NCBI RefSeq assembly: GCF_042847215.1 | Contig: NZ_AP031500.1 | Span: 1-64,000 of the forward strand | Direction of reading: 5' to 3' | DNA: 64,000 nucleotides | Source: Gilvimarinus japonicus | GTDB taxonomy: Bacteria; Pseudomonadota; Gammaproteobacteria; Pseudomonadales; Cellvibrionaceae | Shown: one piece after another, positions 17,357 to 26,369 of the stretch | How positions within the stretch are numbered: position 1 is the stretch's first letter | Layout of the letters: each line of letters begins with the position of its first letter | The notes under the pieces: model-generated | Seen by the model: the letters and a program-made list of their open reading frames with translations, nothing else | Database searches by the model: none | Told to the model about the DNA's origin: nothing | Position numbers and translations under genes: made by a program

Positions 17357-19051
17357 ATGTTAAAGCAGCCACACACTAAATATCGCGCCTTTGCTCCGGT
17401 CGTTTTACGCGATCGCCAGTGGCCGAACAACACCATTACCCAGCCCCCGGTATGGATGAGCACTGACCTGCGCGACGGCAACCAGGCGCTGATTGATCCT
17501 ATGTCGGTGGCGACCAAGCTGAAGTTTTTCCAGGCGCTGGTAGCGATGGGCTTTAAGGAAATAGAGGTGGGCTTTCCCTCGGCGTCGCAAGCCGATTTTG
17601 ACTTGGTGAGACTGCTAATTGAGGATAACCACATACCCGATGACGTGACGATTGAGGTGTTAACGCAAGCGCGGCAGGAGTTAATCGACCGAACGGTGGA
17701 GTCGTTGGCAGGCGCGCGGCGAGCAATTGTGCATATGTATAACCCCACGGCGCCGGATTTTCGCGAGATCGTTTACCGCACCGATCAGGCCGGTGTTAAA
17801 GCCATTGCCGAGCAGGGCACCCGCTGGGTGCAACAGGCGACCGCACGTTACCCCGATACCGAGTGGGTCTACCAGTACTCACCCGAGGTTTTTTCGGGTA
17901 CTGAGCTGGCGTTTGCCAAAGAGGTGGTTGATGCCGTGTCTGCTATTTGGCAGCCAAGCCCCGGCCACAAAATGATTGTTAACCTGCCAGCAACAGTGGA
18001 GATGGCGACGCCCAATACTTACGCCGATCAAATTGAGTGGATGCACCGCAACCTCGAACGACGCGATAGCATTGTCTTAAGCGTGCATCCGCATAATGAC
18101 CGCGGCACTGCGGTAGCGGCGGCCGAGTTGGCCGTTATGGCCGGCGCCGATCGCGTAGAGGGCTGCTTGTTTGGCAACGGCGAGCGCACCGGCAACGTGG
18201 ATTTGGTGACCTTAGCACTCAATTTATACACCCAAGGCGTCGATCCAGGTCTCGATTTTGGTCAGATCGATCAGGTGCGTCAATTGGTCGAGCATTGTAA
18301 CCAGCTGCCGGTGCACCCGCGCCACCCCTATGCGGGCGAATTAGTTTTCACGGCGTTTTCGGGCTCACACCAAGACGCCATTAAAAAAGGTTTTGCCCAG
18401 CGCCAAGAGGGGGACGTTTGGCGAGTACCTTACTTGCCGGTAGATCCGGCCGACCTCGGCCGCTCTTACGAGTCTGTCGTGCGGGTCAATAGCCAATCGG
18501 GTAAGGGTGGTATTAGTTTTCTTTTGTTGCAAGAGTTTGGGTTAGATATACCCCGGCGCCTACAAATTGAATTTAGTCGTATCGTTCAGGCGCACACCGA
18601 TAAAACCGGCAAAGAGGTGACTAGTGCGGATATCTTTGCCCTGTTTGAACGGGAGTACTTACAGCTGAGCGAGCCAGTTAGCTACCACCATAACGAGCAG
18701 CATAGCCGTGATGATGAAGTGTCCATGGCGCTGGAGGTAAGCATTGCCGGAAAAGCACAGCGCCTTAAGGGGCAGGGCAGTGGTCCGGTCGCGGCGGCGG
18801 TAGCCGCTTTACAGCCTTTGGTTGATGAGCCGATGGTCGTCATCGATTATCACGAGCACGCGATTAGTGGTGGTGGCGCTAAGGGTGATGCGGTGAGCTA
18901 TATTGAATTGCGCTTCGGCTCAAATGATCCAGTGTTTGGTGTGGGGCGCGATGGCAGTATTGTGGCGGCGGCGATTAAAGCTTTAATTAATGGTGTCAAT
19001 CGCTCGGTAGCGAGCGCAGCTCCAGGCTCGCAAGTGGCATTGTCTGCTTAA
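17357..19051 (+). CDS. leuA: 2-isopropylmalate synthase (leucine biosynthesis)
   Basis: LeuA condenses acetyl-CoA with 2-oxoisovalerate, the first committed step of leucine synthesis, and is feedback-inhibited by leucine. The 564-residue length and sequence fit the longer LeuA2-type enzymes (Pseudomonas, Corynebacterium). The TIM-barrel has the metal/substrate motif STDLRDGNQALIDPM and the HPHNDRGTAVAAAE metal-binding block, and the C-terminal domain is the leucine-sensing regulatory domain. A clear GGAG lies 5-10 bases before the ATG. No run of leucine codons or leader peptide is visible upstream, so attenuation is not evident; the divergent Lrp-type gene is the likelier regulator. leuB, leuC and leuD are not in this window. 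Confidence 0.96.
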   Translation: MLKQPHTKYRAFAPVVLRDRQWPNNTITQPPVWMSTDLRDGNQALIDPMSVATKLKFFQALVAMGFKEIEVGFPSASQADFDLVRLLIEDNHIPDDVTIEVLTQARQELIDRTVESLAGARRAIVHMYNPTAPDFREIVYRTDQAGVKAIAEQGTRWVQQATARYPDTEWVYQYSPEVFSGTELAFAKEVVDAVSAIWQPSPGHKMIVNLPATVEMATPNTYADQIEWMHRNLERRDSIVLSVHPHNDRGTAVAAAELAVMAGADRVEGCLFGNGERTGNVDLVTLALNLYTQGVDPGLDFGQIDQVRQLVEHCNQLPVHPRHPYAGELVFTAFSGSHQDAIKKGFAQRQEGDVWRVPYLPVDPADLGRSYESVVRVNSQSGKGGISFLLLQEFGLDIPRRLQIEFSRIVQAHTDKTGKEVTSADIFALFEREYLQLSEPVSYHHNEQHSRDDEVSMALEVSIAGKAQRLKGQGSGPVAAAVAALQPLVDEPMVVIDYHEHAISGGGAKGDAVSYIELRFGSNDPVFGVGRDGSIVAAAIKALINGVNRSVASAAPGSQVALSA

Positions 19052-19068
19052 ATGGGCTAAATATAAAG

Positions 19069-19107
19069 CACAATACGGTTTCCTGTCGGGCCGTGTTGTG
19101 TTTTTTT
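19069..19107 (+). terminator. Rho-independent terminator after leuA
   Basis: A 10-bp stem (CACAATACGG / CCGTGTTGTG, one G-T pair) is followed directly by seven T residues. Confidence 0.92.
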
Positions 19108-19207
19108 ATTGATAATAAGCAGAGTCTGTCACGCTAGCGCAGGTTCTAAAAAACCAAATGTTGCGGTAAGCTGCCTTACTATCGACGACACAACGGATAC
19201 GCTGTTT

Positions 19208-20527
19208 GTGAGTACACAACGTTTAGCTGAAACGTTTCCCCGGTGGTTGTTGTTTGCCGCTTTACTACTGACACTGCTTGCAGTGGTTGGCCATCAGTTT
19301 ATACCTCCACGTGTGCACACCCTCCTGCCTGATACCAATGCGACGCGTTTTATTTACGGTGACTCAGATACCGGCGGCGGTACACGGGTAGAGTGGTTAG
19401 ACTATGAAAAAAACGCTTTTCGCTGCAGCCGGGTAGCCGATAAACCATCGCATTATTGCGGCTTTAATTTGGCGCTAAGCGAGGATTATATCAGCGGAAT
19501 TGATATCGCAGCGTTTGACGAGCTGCGCCTGGTGATGACGGTAAACTCCACTAAGCCGCGCCTGTCCATTTTTATGCGAAACTACAACCCCGCTTACAGT
19601 ACTCCCGATAATGGCGACAGTGCGCAGTACATTGTTTTTAATGTTCGCACCGAAGATATTGACCCCGAGTTGGTGATTGGTTTAGATGAGTTTCGTGTGG
19701 CCGATTGGTGGTTGGAATCCCACGATATTCCCCGGCAATATATTAAGCCTGAATTTACCAACATTACCTTAATAGGCGCTAACTTTGGCAGTAACCTGCC
19801 GGTGGGCGAGCACGATTTGGAAATTGTCAGGATGCAACTGCAGGGCCCCTGGGTTGCGGCTGAGCTTTGGTACCGGTGGGTGATCGGAGTGTGGCTTGTG
19901 GGTGGTTTTGGTTTTTTGCTTATCCAGTCGGTTTACTACGCTCGGCGCGCCAAGGGTAGCGAGCGTCGCTATCGTTGGTTGCAGTCGCGCCATAAACAAC
20001 TGCGAGATCAAGCGGATAACCTACGGGATATGGCGCAGCGCGATAAGCTTACCGGGCTACTCAACCGCTATGGTCTGGAGCTGTCGCTCGATACGCTGAC
20101 TCATCACAGAGATATGCCGGTCGCATTGCTCTTGCTCGATATCGATCATTTTAAGCGAATCAACGACCGCCGTGGTCACAACCAAGGCGATAAGGTATTA
20201 ATTCATATCGCGAATATTTTGAATGATAATACCCGCGCTGGAGACTTAGTGGCCCGCTGGGGCGGAGAGGAGTTTTTAATAGTCGCCTGTGATATCGATG
20301 CCAGCGAAATTTACACCTTGGCCGATAAAATCCGCACGCGAATTTTCTCGGAGGAATGTTTTAGTGCCGAACAGCCGCTATCGGTCAGTGCCAGTGTGGG
20401 TGCAGTACAGTGGCGGCCGGATGAGACCTTTGAGCAAAGCTTACACCGTGCCGATGAGCTGCTCTATCAAGCCAAAGGCATTGGACGTAACTGCGCGGTA
20501 ACAGATCAGCCTGCCACTCACGGATAA
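19208..20527 (+). CDS. Diguanylate cyclase with periplasmic carbohydrate-binding-like domain
   Basis: About 439 residues: a membrane helix (about 12-30), a periplasmic beta-rich domain (about 32-215), a second helix (about 223-243), a short coiled coil and a GGDEF domain. The active-site loop is GGEEF at about 352-356, which supports c-di-GMP synthesis; I see no RXXD inhibitory site. The periplasmic part (ISGIDIAAFDELRLVMTVNS, then FRVADWW and ITLIGANFG) has the look of galactose-binding-fold domains such as CIA30/CBM11; this assignment is tentative. I prefer GTG at 19208 because a frame beginning at 19109 overlaps the leuA terminator and codes for a poor membrane-insertion start. A PL10-type lipoprotein gene follows closely. 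Confidence 0.82.
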   Translation: MSTQRLAETFPRWLLFAALLLTLLAVVGHQFIPPRVHTLLPDTNATRFIYGDSDTGGGTRVEWLDYEKNAFRCSRVADKPSHYCGFNLALSEDYISGIDIAAFDELRLVMTVNSTKPRLSIFMRNYNPAYSTPDNGDSAQYIVFNVRTEDIDPELVIGLDEFRVADWWLESHDIPRQYIKPEFTNITLIGANFGSNLPVGEHDLEIVRMQLQGPWVAAELWYRWVIGVWLVGGFGFLLIQSVYYARRAKGSERRYRWLQSRHKQLRDQADNLRDMAQRDKLTGLLNRYGLELSLDTLTHHRDMPVALLLLDIDHFKRINDRRGHNQGDKVLIHIANILNDNTRAGDLVARWGGEEFLIVACDIDASEIYTLADKIRTRIFSEECFSAEQPLSVSASVGAVQWRPDETFEQSLHRADELLYQAKGIGRNCAVTDQPATHG

Positions 20528-20592
20528 TCGTGCATCGTGTGTCCCGAGGCGCCGCTGTTGAGTTACAATATCGCGCAACTTATATTCTCGCT

Positions 20593-21738
20593 ATGCCAAC
20601 CTTATTGAGCGCAGCTTTGATTCATACCCGTATCACTTGTCTTATTTTGCTTCTGACGCTGGGCGCCTGTAGCCATCAGCCCCCGGTGTATCGCCCGGTG
20701 GCGACGGATGGCTTCGCCCGAGTACTTGAGTTTTGGCAACGAACTCATAGTGACGAGAAGGTCGACCTTTACAGTCAAGACCAAATTCTGGCGATAGCTG
20801 ACAACCTGTTGTTAATGCAGCGCAACAACGGCGGCTGGCCAGCGAATATTAACCCTTTCCGCAAGCTTACCGGCGATCAGCGCTTACAGTTTTTAAAAGA
20901 CCAAAATGCGCGCGATGCTAGTTTTGCTAACGCCAATATTATTCCGCAAATTTTTTATCTATCTCATGTCTATTTGCAAACGGGCGATGTGCGCTACCGC
21001 GATAGCGCTAAAAAAGCGTTTCGGTTGGTCATGAGCGCCCAGTTGTACAACGGCGGTTGGAGCCAACAAGCCCAGTCAGCGACAGATGAGATGGCGACCA
21101 TTGATACCCGCGCCACCGTTACTGCCCTTAGATTTTTACGGCGTGTGGCAGGAGGAGAGATGCCTTATGGTTATGTCCCGTTTGATATGCGTCGCGAGGC
21201 AGCCGACAGCGTGCGTAAAGGCGATCAGTTATTATTGCGCCTGCAGCAAGCACACGACAGTCGCGCCAGCATTTGGGCTGGCGCTTACGATTTAAAAACA
21301 TCGCAACCGACAGCCGCAAGCGCCGAGGTAGTCGCCGCGTTAGACCCTGAGGTAAGCGTACGGATTACCCGTTATTTTATGCAAATTGAGCGGCCCCCCG
21401 CTGAGGTAGTGCGTGCGGTAACCGGCGCTGCCGATTGGTTTAGCCGCAACACCTTGCAACAGGCGCAGTTACGCTCTGGCGCTAAACGGCCGGGCTGGTT
21501 GCCTGCGTATTCGCGGGTTGCGCTACCGCGTAAAGCGGTTTGGGCACGGGAATATACCATTGCGACCAGTAAACCGTTGGTGGGCGCTGCAAATGGTCGC
21601 ACTGTAAAGCCTTACGAGGTCAATGCTCTGGCGGCCGATCACGACTGGTACGGTAGTTGGGCGCGCGAGTTACTGCAGACAGAGTACCCTCGCTGGCGGC
21701 GCCGCGTGATTATTCCGTCGGGGAGTCCGACGCTTTAG
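20593..21738 (+). CDS. PL10-type pectate-lyase-like lipoprotein, probably degenerate
   Basis: A 381-residue lipoprotein (lipobox LGAC, about residues 23-26) with an (alpha/alpha) toroid domain of the polysaccharide lyase 10 type: LLLMQRNNGGWPANINPF near the start, QLYNGGWSQQ, and WYGSWARELLQTEYPRW at the end. Compared with the PL10 pattern I know, residues around the active site look changed: the expected I-D-N-G becomes F-A-N-A, W-C-A-Q-H-D becomes W-A-G-A-Y-D, and R-D-G becomes A-N-G. It may bind rather than cleave pectic polymers. The start is uncertain: GTG 20530 also keeps the frame. The 3' end overlaps plsC on the other strand by 29 bp. Confidence 0.7.
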   Translation: MPTLLSAALIHTRITCLILLLTLGACSHQPPVYRPVATDGFARVLEFWQRTHSDEKVDLYSQDQILAIADNLLLMQRNNGGWPANINPFRKLTGDQRLQFLKDQNARDASFANANIIPQIFYLSHVYLQTGDVRYRDSAKKAFRLVMSAQLYNGGWSQQAQSATDEMATIDTRATVTALRFLRRVAGGEMPYGYVPFDMRREAADSVRKGDQLLLRLQQAHDSRASIWAGAYDLKTSQPTAASAEVVAALDPEVSVRITRYFMQIERPPAEVVRAVTGAADWFSRNTLQQAQLRSGAKRPGWLPAYSRVALPRKAVWAREYTIATSKPLVGAANGRTVKPYEVNALAADHDWYGSWARELLQTEYPRWRRRVIIPSGSPTL

Positions 21739-22498
21739 GGGTGTTTTTTTGCTGTTGCCACGGGGCGTATCTACCGTCGTCGCGGGCGATCGGCAATTGT
21801 TCGATTTGCTGCTCTATCCAATTTTTTAACTCTTCAGTCAGTGTTTTGCGATCGCGCCCCTCGGTGGGAATCGCATCGCCAATCACAATAGAAATCTCAC
21901 CCGGGTATTTTAAAAAATGCTTATGCGGCCAGCACTCGGCGGCATTGTGCGCGACGGGAATAATCGGTGTACCGGTACTGCAGGCGATATCGGCACCGCT
22001 GCGCGCGTAGTTGCCGATTTTGCCTAAACCAATGCGTGTGCCCTCGGGAAACACCAATACACTGATCCCTTGTTTTAAGCGCTCGATGCTTTTAATTTTT
22101 ACATCTTTAAGCGCTTGCATACGGTTGCTGCGATCAATCGCAATGGGCCGCATTGATGCCAAGCCCCACCCAAAAAAAGGGATTCGCAATAACTCTTTCT
22201 TTAAAATAACACTCACCGGGGCTAAGTGATACTGTAAAAACAGTGTTTCCCAAGTGCTTTGGTGTTTGGCCATAATCACCACTGGGTGATTTTTATATTG
22301 GCGCTGGTCGATTACTTTTATGCGGATATTGCAGGTAACTTTTAGCCACCACATTACAAACCGGTTCCACAAGGTCACTGCGCGCCAACGCAGCGGGTAA
22401 GGCAAAAAGGGCCACAGCAGTAGGCTAACTGTGCCGCCAATAATCCCCGAGCTGTAATAACCGGTGTTAAACAATAAAGTGCGCAGGTACAGCAACAT
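21710..22498 (-). CDS. plsC: 1-acyl-sn-glycerol-3-phosphate acyltransferase
   Basis: PlsC acylates lysophosphatidic acid to phosphatidic acid at the inner membrane. The 262-residue protein has N-terminal hydrophobic segments, the catalytic block AKHQSTWETLF (H-X4-E form common in pseudomonads rather than H-X4-D), the substrate motif FPEGTR and a third block GTPIIPVAHN. It overlaps the gmhB stop by one base (TGATG), so the two genes are coupled. Position next to gmhB and glyS matches the Pseudomonas aeruginosa PA0005-PA0008 order. A charged, Pro/Ser-rich tail ends in SDSPTE. Its last 29 bp overlap a convergent gene. Confidence 0.92.
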   Translation of the reverse strand: MLLYLRTLLFNTGYYSSGIIGGTVSLLLWPFLPYPLRWRAVTLWNRFVMWWLKVTCNIRIKVIDQRQYKNHPVVIMAKHQSTWETLFLQYHLAPVSVILKKELLRIPFFGWGLASMRPIAIDRSNRMQALKDVKIKSIERLKQGISVLVFPEGTRIGLGKIGNYARSGADIACSTGTPIIPVAHNAAECWPHKHFLKYPGEISIVIGDAIPTEGRDRKTLTEELKNWIEQQIEQLPIARDDGRYAPWQQQKNTPKASDSPTE

Positions 22499-23073
22499 CA
22501 GACGTCCTGTTCAATAATTAACTCAGCGGCTGCGGCTAAATCGGCCACAATAGTCACCGCGTGCCCGCCAAGGCTAAATTCGGCCTCAGCACCGGGCGAG
22601 TGTTCCAGTTGTGTGCGGGTGGTAGCGCCGTTGCCGGTTTCTACCAACATTAACCGGCAGCCTTTGGCGAGCCCGGTTTGCAAGTCGCGCAAACTATCGC
22701 CGACAAACGTACAGCCCTCGGCGCTGGTATTGAACACCGCCTCGATGGCATCCACCAAGCCGGGCAAAGGTTTGCGACATTTACAGCTATCGTCGGGGCC
22801 GTGTGGGCAGTAAAAAATCGCACCCAGCTCGGCCTCTTGCGCCTCGACTAACTGAGTGAGTTTGGCGTGCATTGCCTCAAGGTCGTCGAGATCGAAATAG
22901 CCCCTCGCTAACCCCGACTGATTGGTTGCCACCACCACAGTAAAACCCGCCTTATACAGGCGGGCGATTGCCTCAATACTGCCGGGTAGTGGTTGCCATT
23001 GCTCCGCGCTGCGGACGTAATCACCGGTGTCTTGATTGATAACGCCGTCGCGATCGAGAATCACCAGTTTCAT
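22498..23073 (-). CDS. gmhB: D-glycero-beta-D-manno-heptose-1,7-bisphosphate 7-phosphatase
   Basis: GmhB removes the 7-phosphate of heptose bisphosphate, a step toward ADP-heptose for the lipopolysaccharide inner core. This 191-residue HAD-superfamily enzyme shows the nucleophile motif DRDGVIN, the motif II VVVATNQSG, a zinc-binding cysteine cluster (CPHGPDDSCKCRKP) and the motif IV FVGDSLRDLQTG, all typical of GmhB. It starts five bases after the glyS stop and is coupled to plsC by a one-base overlap, so all of glyQ-glyS-gmhB-plsC is probably one transcript. Confidence 0.94.
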   Translation of the reverse strand: MKLVILDRDGVINQDTGDYVRSAEQWQPLPGSIEAIARLYKAGFTVVVATNQSGLARGYFDLDDLEAMHAKLTQLVEAQEAELGAIFYCPHGPDDSCKCRKPLPGLVDAIEAVFNTSAEGCTFVGDSLRDLQTGLAKGCRLMLVETGNGATTRTQLEHSPGAEAEFSLGGHAVTIVADLAAAAELIIEQDV

Positions 23074-23078
23074 TGCTA

Positions 23079-25157
23079 TTACCCTTTTGTCGGTGCCAGC
23101 GCTGAAATGTCGGCCACCTGTAAAAATAAACCGCGCAACTGCGCGAGCAGAGCGAGACGGTTATTTTTTAAGGCCTCGTCGTCGGCCATGACCATGACGT
23201 CATCAAAAAAGGTGTCCACGGCGGCGCGCAAGGTGGCCAGTTCAGCCAGGGCATCGGCATAGCGACGCTCGGTAAACAGTGGCTCGACTCGCTGAGCTTT
23301 GTCGGCTACAGCCTCTGCCAATTGTTGCTCGGCAGGCTCTTTAAGTAGCTCGGGTTTTACTTCGGTGGCCGGAGCGCTATCGAGCTTGCTTAATATATTG
23401 GATACGCGTTTATTGGCCGCCGCTAACGCTTGCGCTTCAGGCAGTTGCGCAAAAGCGTCTACCGCTAGTACCCGAGTGTTTATATCTACCGGGTGGCTCA
23501 GCTTTTTAGCGGCTACCGCTAAGTAAACCTCGGTGGCAATTTGATCTTCTTCATACCAGGCGCGAAAGCGATCCAGCATGTAAGCCAACGATTCTTCTAC
23601 CGCATTTTCGGCGTCTTTAATGCTGTCGCCGTGATTGCGGGCGGCGCGCGTTAACAGCTCGCGCAAATCTAAATTGATGTCTTTTTCGACCATCAAGCGC
23701 AAAGCCCCTAAACTTGCACGGCGCAGTGCGAAAGGATCTTTGGAGCCGGTAGGCTTTTGCCCGATACCAAAGATACCGACGATGGTGTCGAGGCGGTCGG
23801 CCAATGCTATCAGCGTACCTGTGACGGTGTGAGGTAGTTCATCGCCGGCGTATTTTGGCAGGTACTGCTCTTTAAGCGCGTTGGCGACCTCTGGGTCTTC
23901 GCCGTCGTTTAAGGCGTAATAGTAGCCGGCAATCCCCTGCATTTTATCGAACTCCAGCACCATCTCGGTAACCAGGTCAACTTTTGATAACTCGCCAGCG
24001 CGTTTGGCTTTAGTTGCATCGGCGCCAATGTCGCTGGCAATGCTGGCCGCGAGCGCGGCGATGCGGTCGGTTTTATCTAAAATGCTGCCGAGCTTAGCTT
24101 GAAACACAATGGAGCCTAAACGTTGGCGTTGCGATTCTAAGCTGTGTTTTTTATCGGTCTCAAAAAAGAAGGCAGCGTCAGAAAGTCGCGGGCGAATCAC
24201 GCGCTCGTTGCCATCGATGACTTGCGCGGGATCTTTCGATTCGATATTGGCTACGGTAATAAAGTAGGGCTTAAGCTGGCCGTCGTGGTCGACCACGTGA
24301 AAGTATTTTTGGTGCTCAGCCATCGAAGAGATCAACGCCTCGGCGGGAACCTCCAAAAAGCGCTCTTCAAAACGGCCGGTTAAGGCGACGGGCCACTCAA
24401 CCAGAGCGGTGACTTCGTCCAGCAGCTCTTCGCTGATAACCGCAGTGCCGTCGATGGCGGCGGCTTCGCGATTGACTTGCTCTATAATTAACGCTCGGCG
24501 CGCCGCCATATCGACTTGCACGTAAGCGTTAAGCATGGTGGTCACATAGTCGGCAGCAGAGTTAATGCTCACCGCTTGATTGTGATGGAAGCGATGGCCG
24601 CGGCTTTCGCGCCCGGCGTTTAGGCCGAGCACTTGGGCGTCTATCACATCGCTGCCGTAGAGCATCACCAACCAGTGTGCCGGGCGAACAAACTCAGTAC
24701 GTTTTGCCCCCCAGCGCATCCGTTTAGGGATGGGTAACTTGGCTAAAGAGTCGTTAACAATGCCTGCTAAGAGCTCGACGGCGGGTTCGCCACCGGCTTG
24801 TTGATGGGCCACAAGTTTGTCGGCCTTGCCGTCGTTTTCGGTTTTGAGCTGATCGATCTCTAGGCCGTTTTTCTTGGCAAAGGCTTCGGCGGCGCGCGTC
24901 GGCTTGCCGTCGGCAGCAAATGCCACTTGAGCCGGCGGCCCCCAGTTCGTCACCTGGCGTACCGGGGTGGCCTCGGCCAGTTGCCCTACCACTAACGCTA
25001 AACGGCGAGGCGAGGCGTAGCTATTGATGTTGCTGTAGGCCAATCCGGCCTCATCCAGCCCAGCTTTAACGCCGTTGGCGAGTGCGGCCAAGAGGTTTTT
25101 CAGGGCTGTGGGGGGCAGCTCTTCGGTGCCCAGCTCTAATAAAAAATCACGAGACAT
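23079..25157 (-). CDS. glyS: Glycyl-tRNA synthetase beta subunit
   Basis: The beta chain of the bacterial alpha2beta2 glycyl-tRNA synthetase, needed for tRNA-Gly recognition. The 692-residue length matches the family (E. coli 689). The N-terminus MSRDFLLELGTEELPPTALK is diagnostic, and the interior has the LADRLDTIVGIFGIGQKPTG and DPFALRRASLG blocks. A strong GGAGGAG lies upstream of the start. Only one base separates its start from the glyQ stop, so the subunits are made in a coupled way. Confidence 0.97.
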   Translation of the reverse strand: MSRDFLLELGTEELPPTALKNLLAALANGVKAGLDEAGLAYSNINSYASPRRLALVVGQLAEATPVRQVTNWGPPAQVAFAADGKPTRAAEAFAKKNGLEIDQLKTENDGKADKLVAHQQAGGEPAVELLAGIVNDSLAKLPIPKRMRWGAKRTEFVRPAHWLVMLYGSDVIDAQVLGLNAGRESRGHRFHHNQAVSINSAADYVTTMLNAYVQVDMAARRALIIEQVNREAAAIDGTAVISEELLDEVTALVEWPVALTGRFEERFLEVPAEALISSMAEHQKYFHVVDHDGQLKPYFITVANIESKDPAQVIDGNERVIRPRLSDAAFFFETDKKHSLESQRQRLGSIVFQAKLGSILDKTDRIAALAASIASDIGADATKAKRAGELSKVDLVTEMVLEFDKMQGIAGYYYALNDGEDPEVANALKEQYLPKYAGDELPHTVTGTLIALADRLDTIVGIFGIGQKPTGSKDPFALRRASLGALRLMVEKDINLDLRELLTRAARNHGDSIKDAENAVEESLAYMLDRFRAWYEEDQIATEVYLAVAAKKLSHPVDINTRVLAVDAFAQLPEAQALAAANKRVSNILSKLDSAPATEVKPELLKEPAEQQLAEAVADKAQRVEPLFTERRYADALAELATLRAAVDTFFDDVMVMADDEALKNNRLALLAQLRGLFLQVADISALAPTKG

Positions 25158-25158
25158 C

Positions 25159-26106
25159 TTATTTCTCCTCCCCGGCTAATAACTCCGCGCGCAAATCGTC
25201 CGCTGCAAGCGGAAAGCCCAGGGCTTTACGGGCATCAAAATAGGCTTGGGCCACCGCGCGCGCCAAGGTACGAACCCGCAGAATAAAGCGCTGGCGCTCG
25301 GTAACCGAAATGGCGTGGCGGGCATCCAGTAGGTTAAACGCGTGTGAGGCTTTCATAACCATTTCATAGGCGGGCAGAGCGAGGCCGGCGTCTACCAGGC
25401 GTTGGCTCTCGCGCTCGCAAACGTCAAAGGTCTGAAACAGAAACTCGACATCGGCGTGTTCAAAGTTGTAGGTCGACATCTCGACTTCGTTTTGGTGAAA
25501 CACATCGCCGTAAGAGACTTTTTTGCCGTCGGGGCTGATGGTCCAGGTTAGATCAAAGATTGAGTCGACACCCTGCAGGTACATGGCGATGCGCTCAAGG
25601 CCGTACGTGATTTCGCCCGTCACTGGGTAGCATTCAATGCCGCCCACCTGCTGGAAGTAGGTGAACTGAGTCACCTCCATACCGTTGAGCCACACCTCCC
25701 AACCAAGGCCCCAGGCGCCCAATGTGGGGGATTCCCAGTTGTCTTCAACAAAGCGGACGTCGTGCACGTTAGTGTCTATGCCCAGCTCGCGCAGCGACTC
25801 TAGGTAGAGGTCTTGAATGTTGTCGGGCGATGGCTTGAGTACTACCTGAAACTGGTAATAATGCTGCAACCGGTTGGGGTTTTCGCCGTAGCGGCCATCT
25901 GTGGGGCGGCGGCAGGGCTGAACGTAGGCGCTGTGCCAGGTTTCGGGGCCGATGGCGCGCAGGAAGGTTGCCGGGTGAAAGGTTCCCGCCCCCACTTCCA
26001 TATCCAGCGGTTGCAGAATAACGCAGCCCTGGCGGGCCCAATATTCTTGCAGGGCGAGGATGAGCCCCTGAAACGTACTAACATCAGCTTTTGGTCGTTC
26101 GGACAC
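25159..26106 (-). CDS. glyQ: Glycyl-tRNA synthetase alpha subunit
   Basis: The alpha chain holds the class II active site that activates glycine. The 315-residue protein is near the usual length (E. coli 303) and carries the family blocks TFQGLILALQEYWARQGC, MEVGAGTFHPATFLRAIGPE and GLGWEVWLNGMEVTQFTYFQ. It heads the minus-strand unit glyQ-glyS-gmhB-plsC. A 263-bp gap to the divergent acyltransferase gene should hold both promoters. In Pseudomonas a tag gene (3-methyladenine glycosylase) sits in this gap; it is absent here. Confidence 0.97.
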   Translation of the reverse strand: MSERPKADVSTFQGLILALQEYWARQGCVILQPLDMEVGAGTFHPATFLRAIGPETWHSAYVQPCRRPTDGRYGENPNRLQHYYQFQVVLKPSPDNIQDLYLESLRELGIDTNVHDVRFVEDNWESPTLGAWGLGWEVWLNGMEVTQFTYFQQVGGIECYPVTGEITYGLERIAMYLQGVDSIFDLTWTISPDGKKVSYGDVFHQNEVEMSTYNFEHADVEFLFQTFDVCERESQRLVDAGLALPAYEMVMKASHAFNLLDARHAISVTERQRFILRVRTLARAVAQAYFDARKALGFPLAADDLRAELLAGEEK

Positions 26107-26369
26107 GGTGTTTTGCCTCCGGGCAAGTGCATGTGGCTCGCGTGATTAGGATGAGAATCTTAAGACAATAAAGCCATTGAGACTGTCTGGACCACGCAAA
26201 GGGGCGAATTATAGCGTCAGTACTGGCCTATTGGTATGGTGCAACCGCAAAGTGCGGGCTATTGGGGGCAAATTAGCCGGTAAAGTGACGCGATTATGCA
26301 CTTAAGTGGGTGTAAGCGCTTTTCGTTTTTGCGCAATTTCCGGTAAGCTTCACCACGATTTTTACTGCT

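Noticed and set aside
24287..24303. Third parS-like site (CACGTG in glyS)
   Set aside because: Only one arm matches (GACCACGTGAAAG); the palindrome is not kept, so it is a chance CACGTG.
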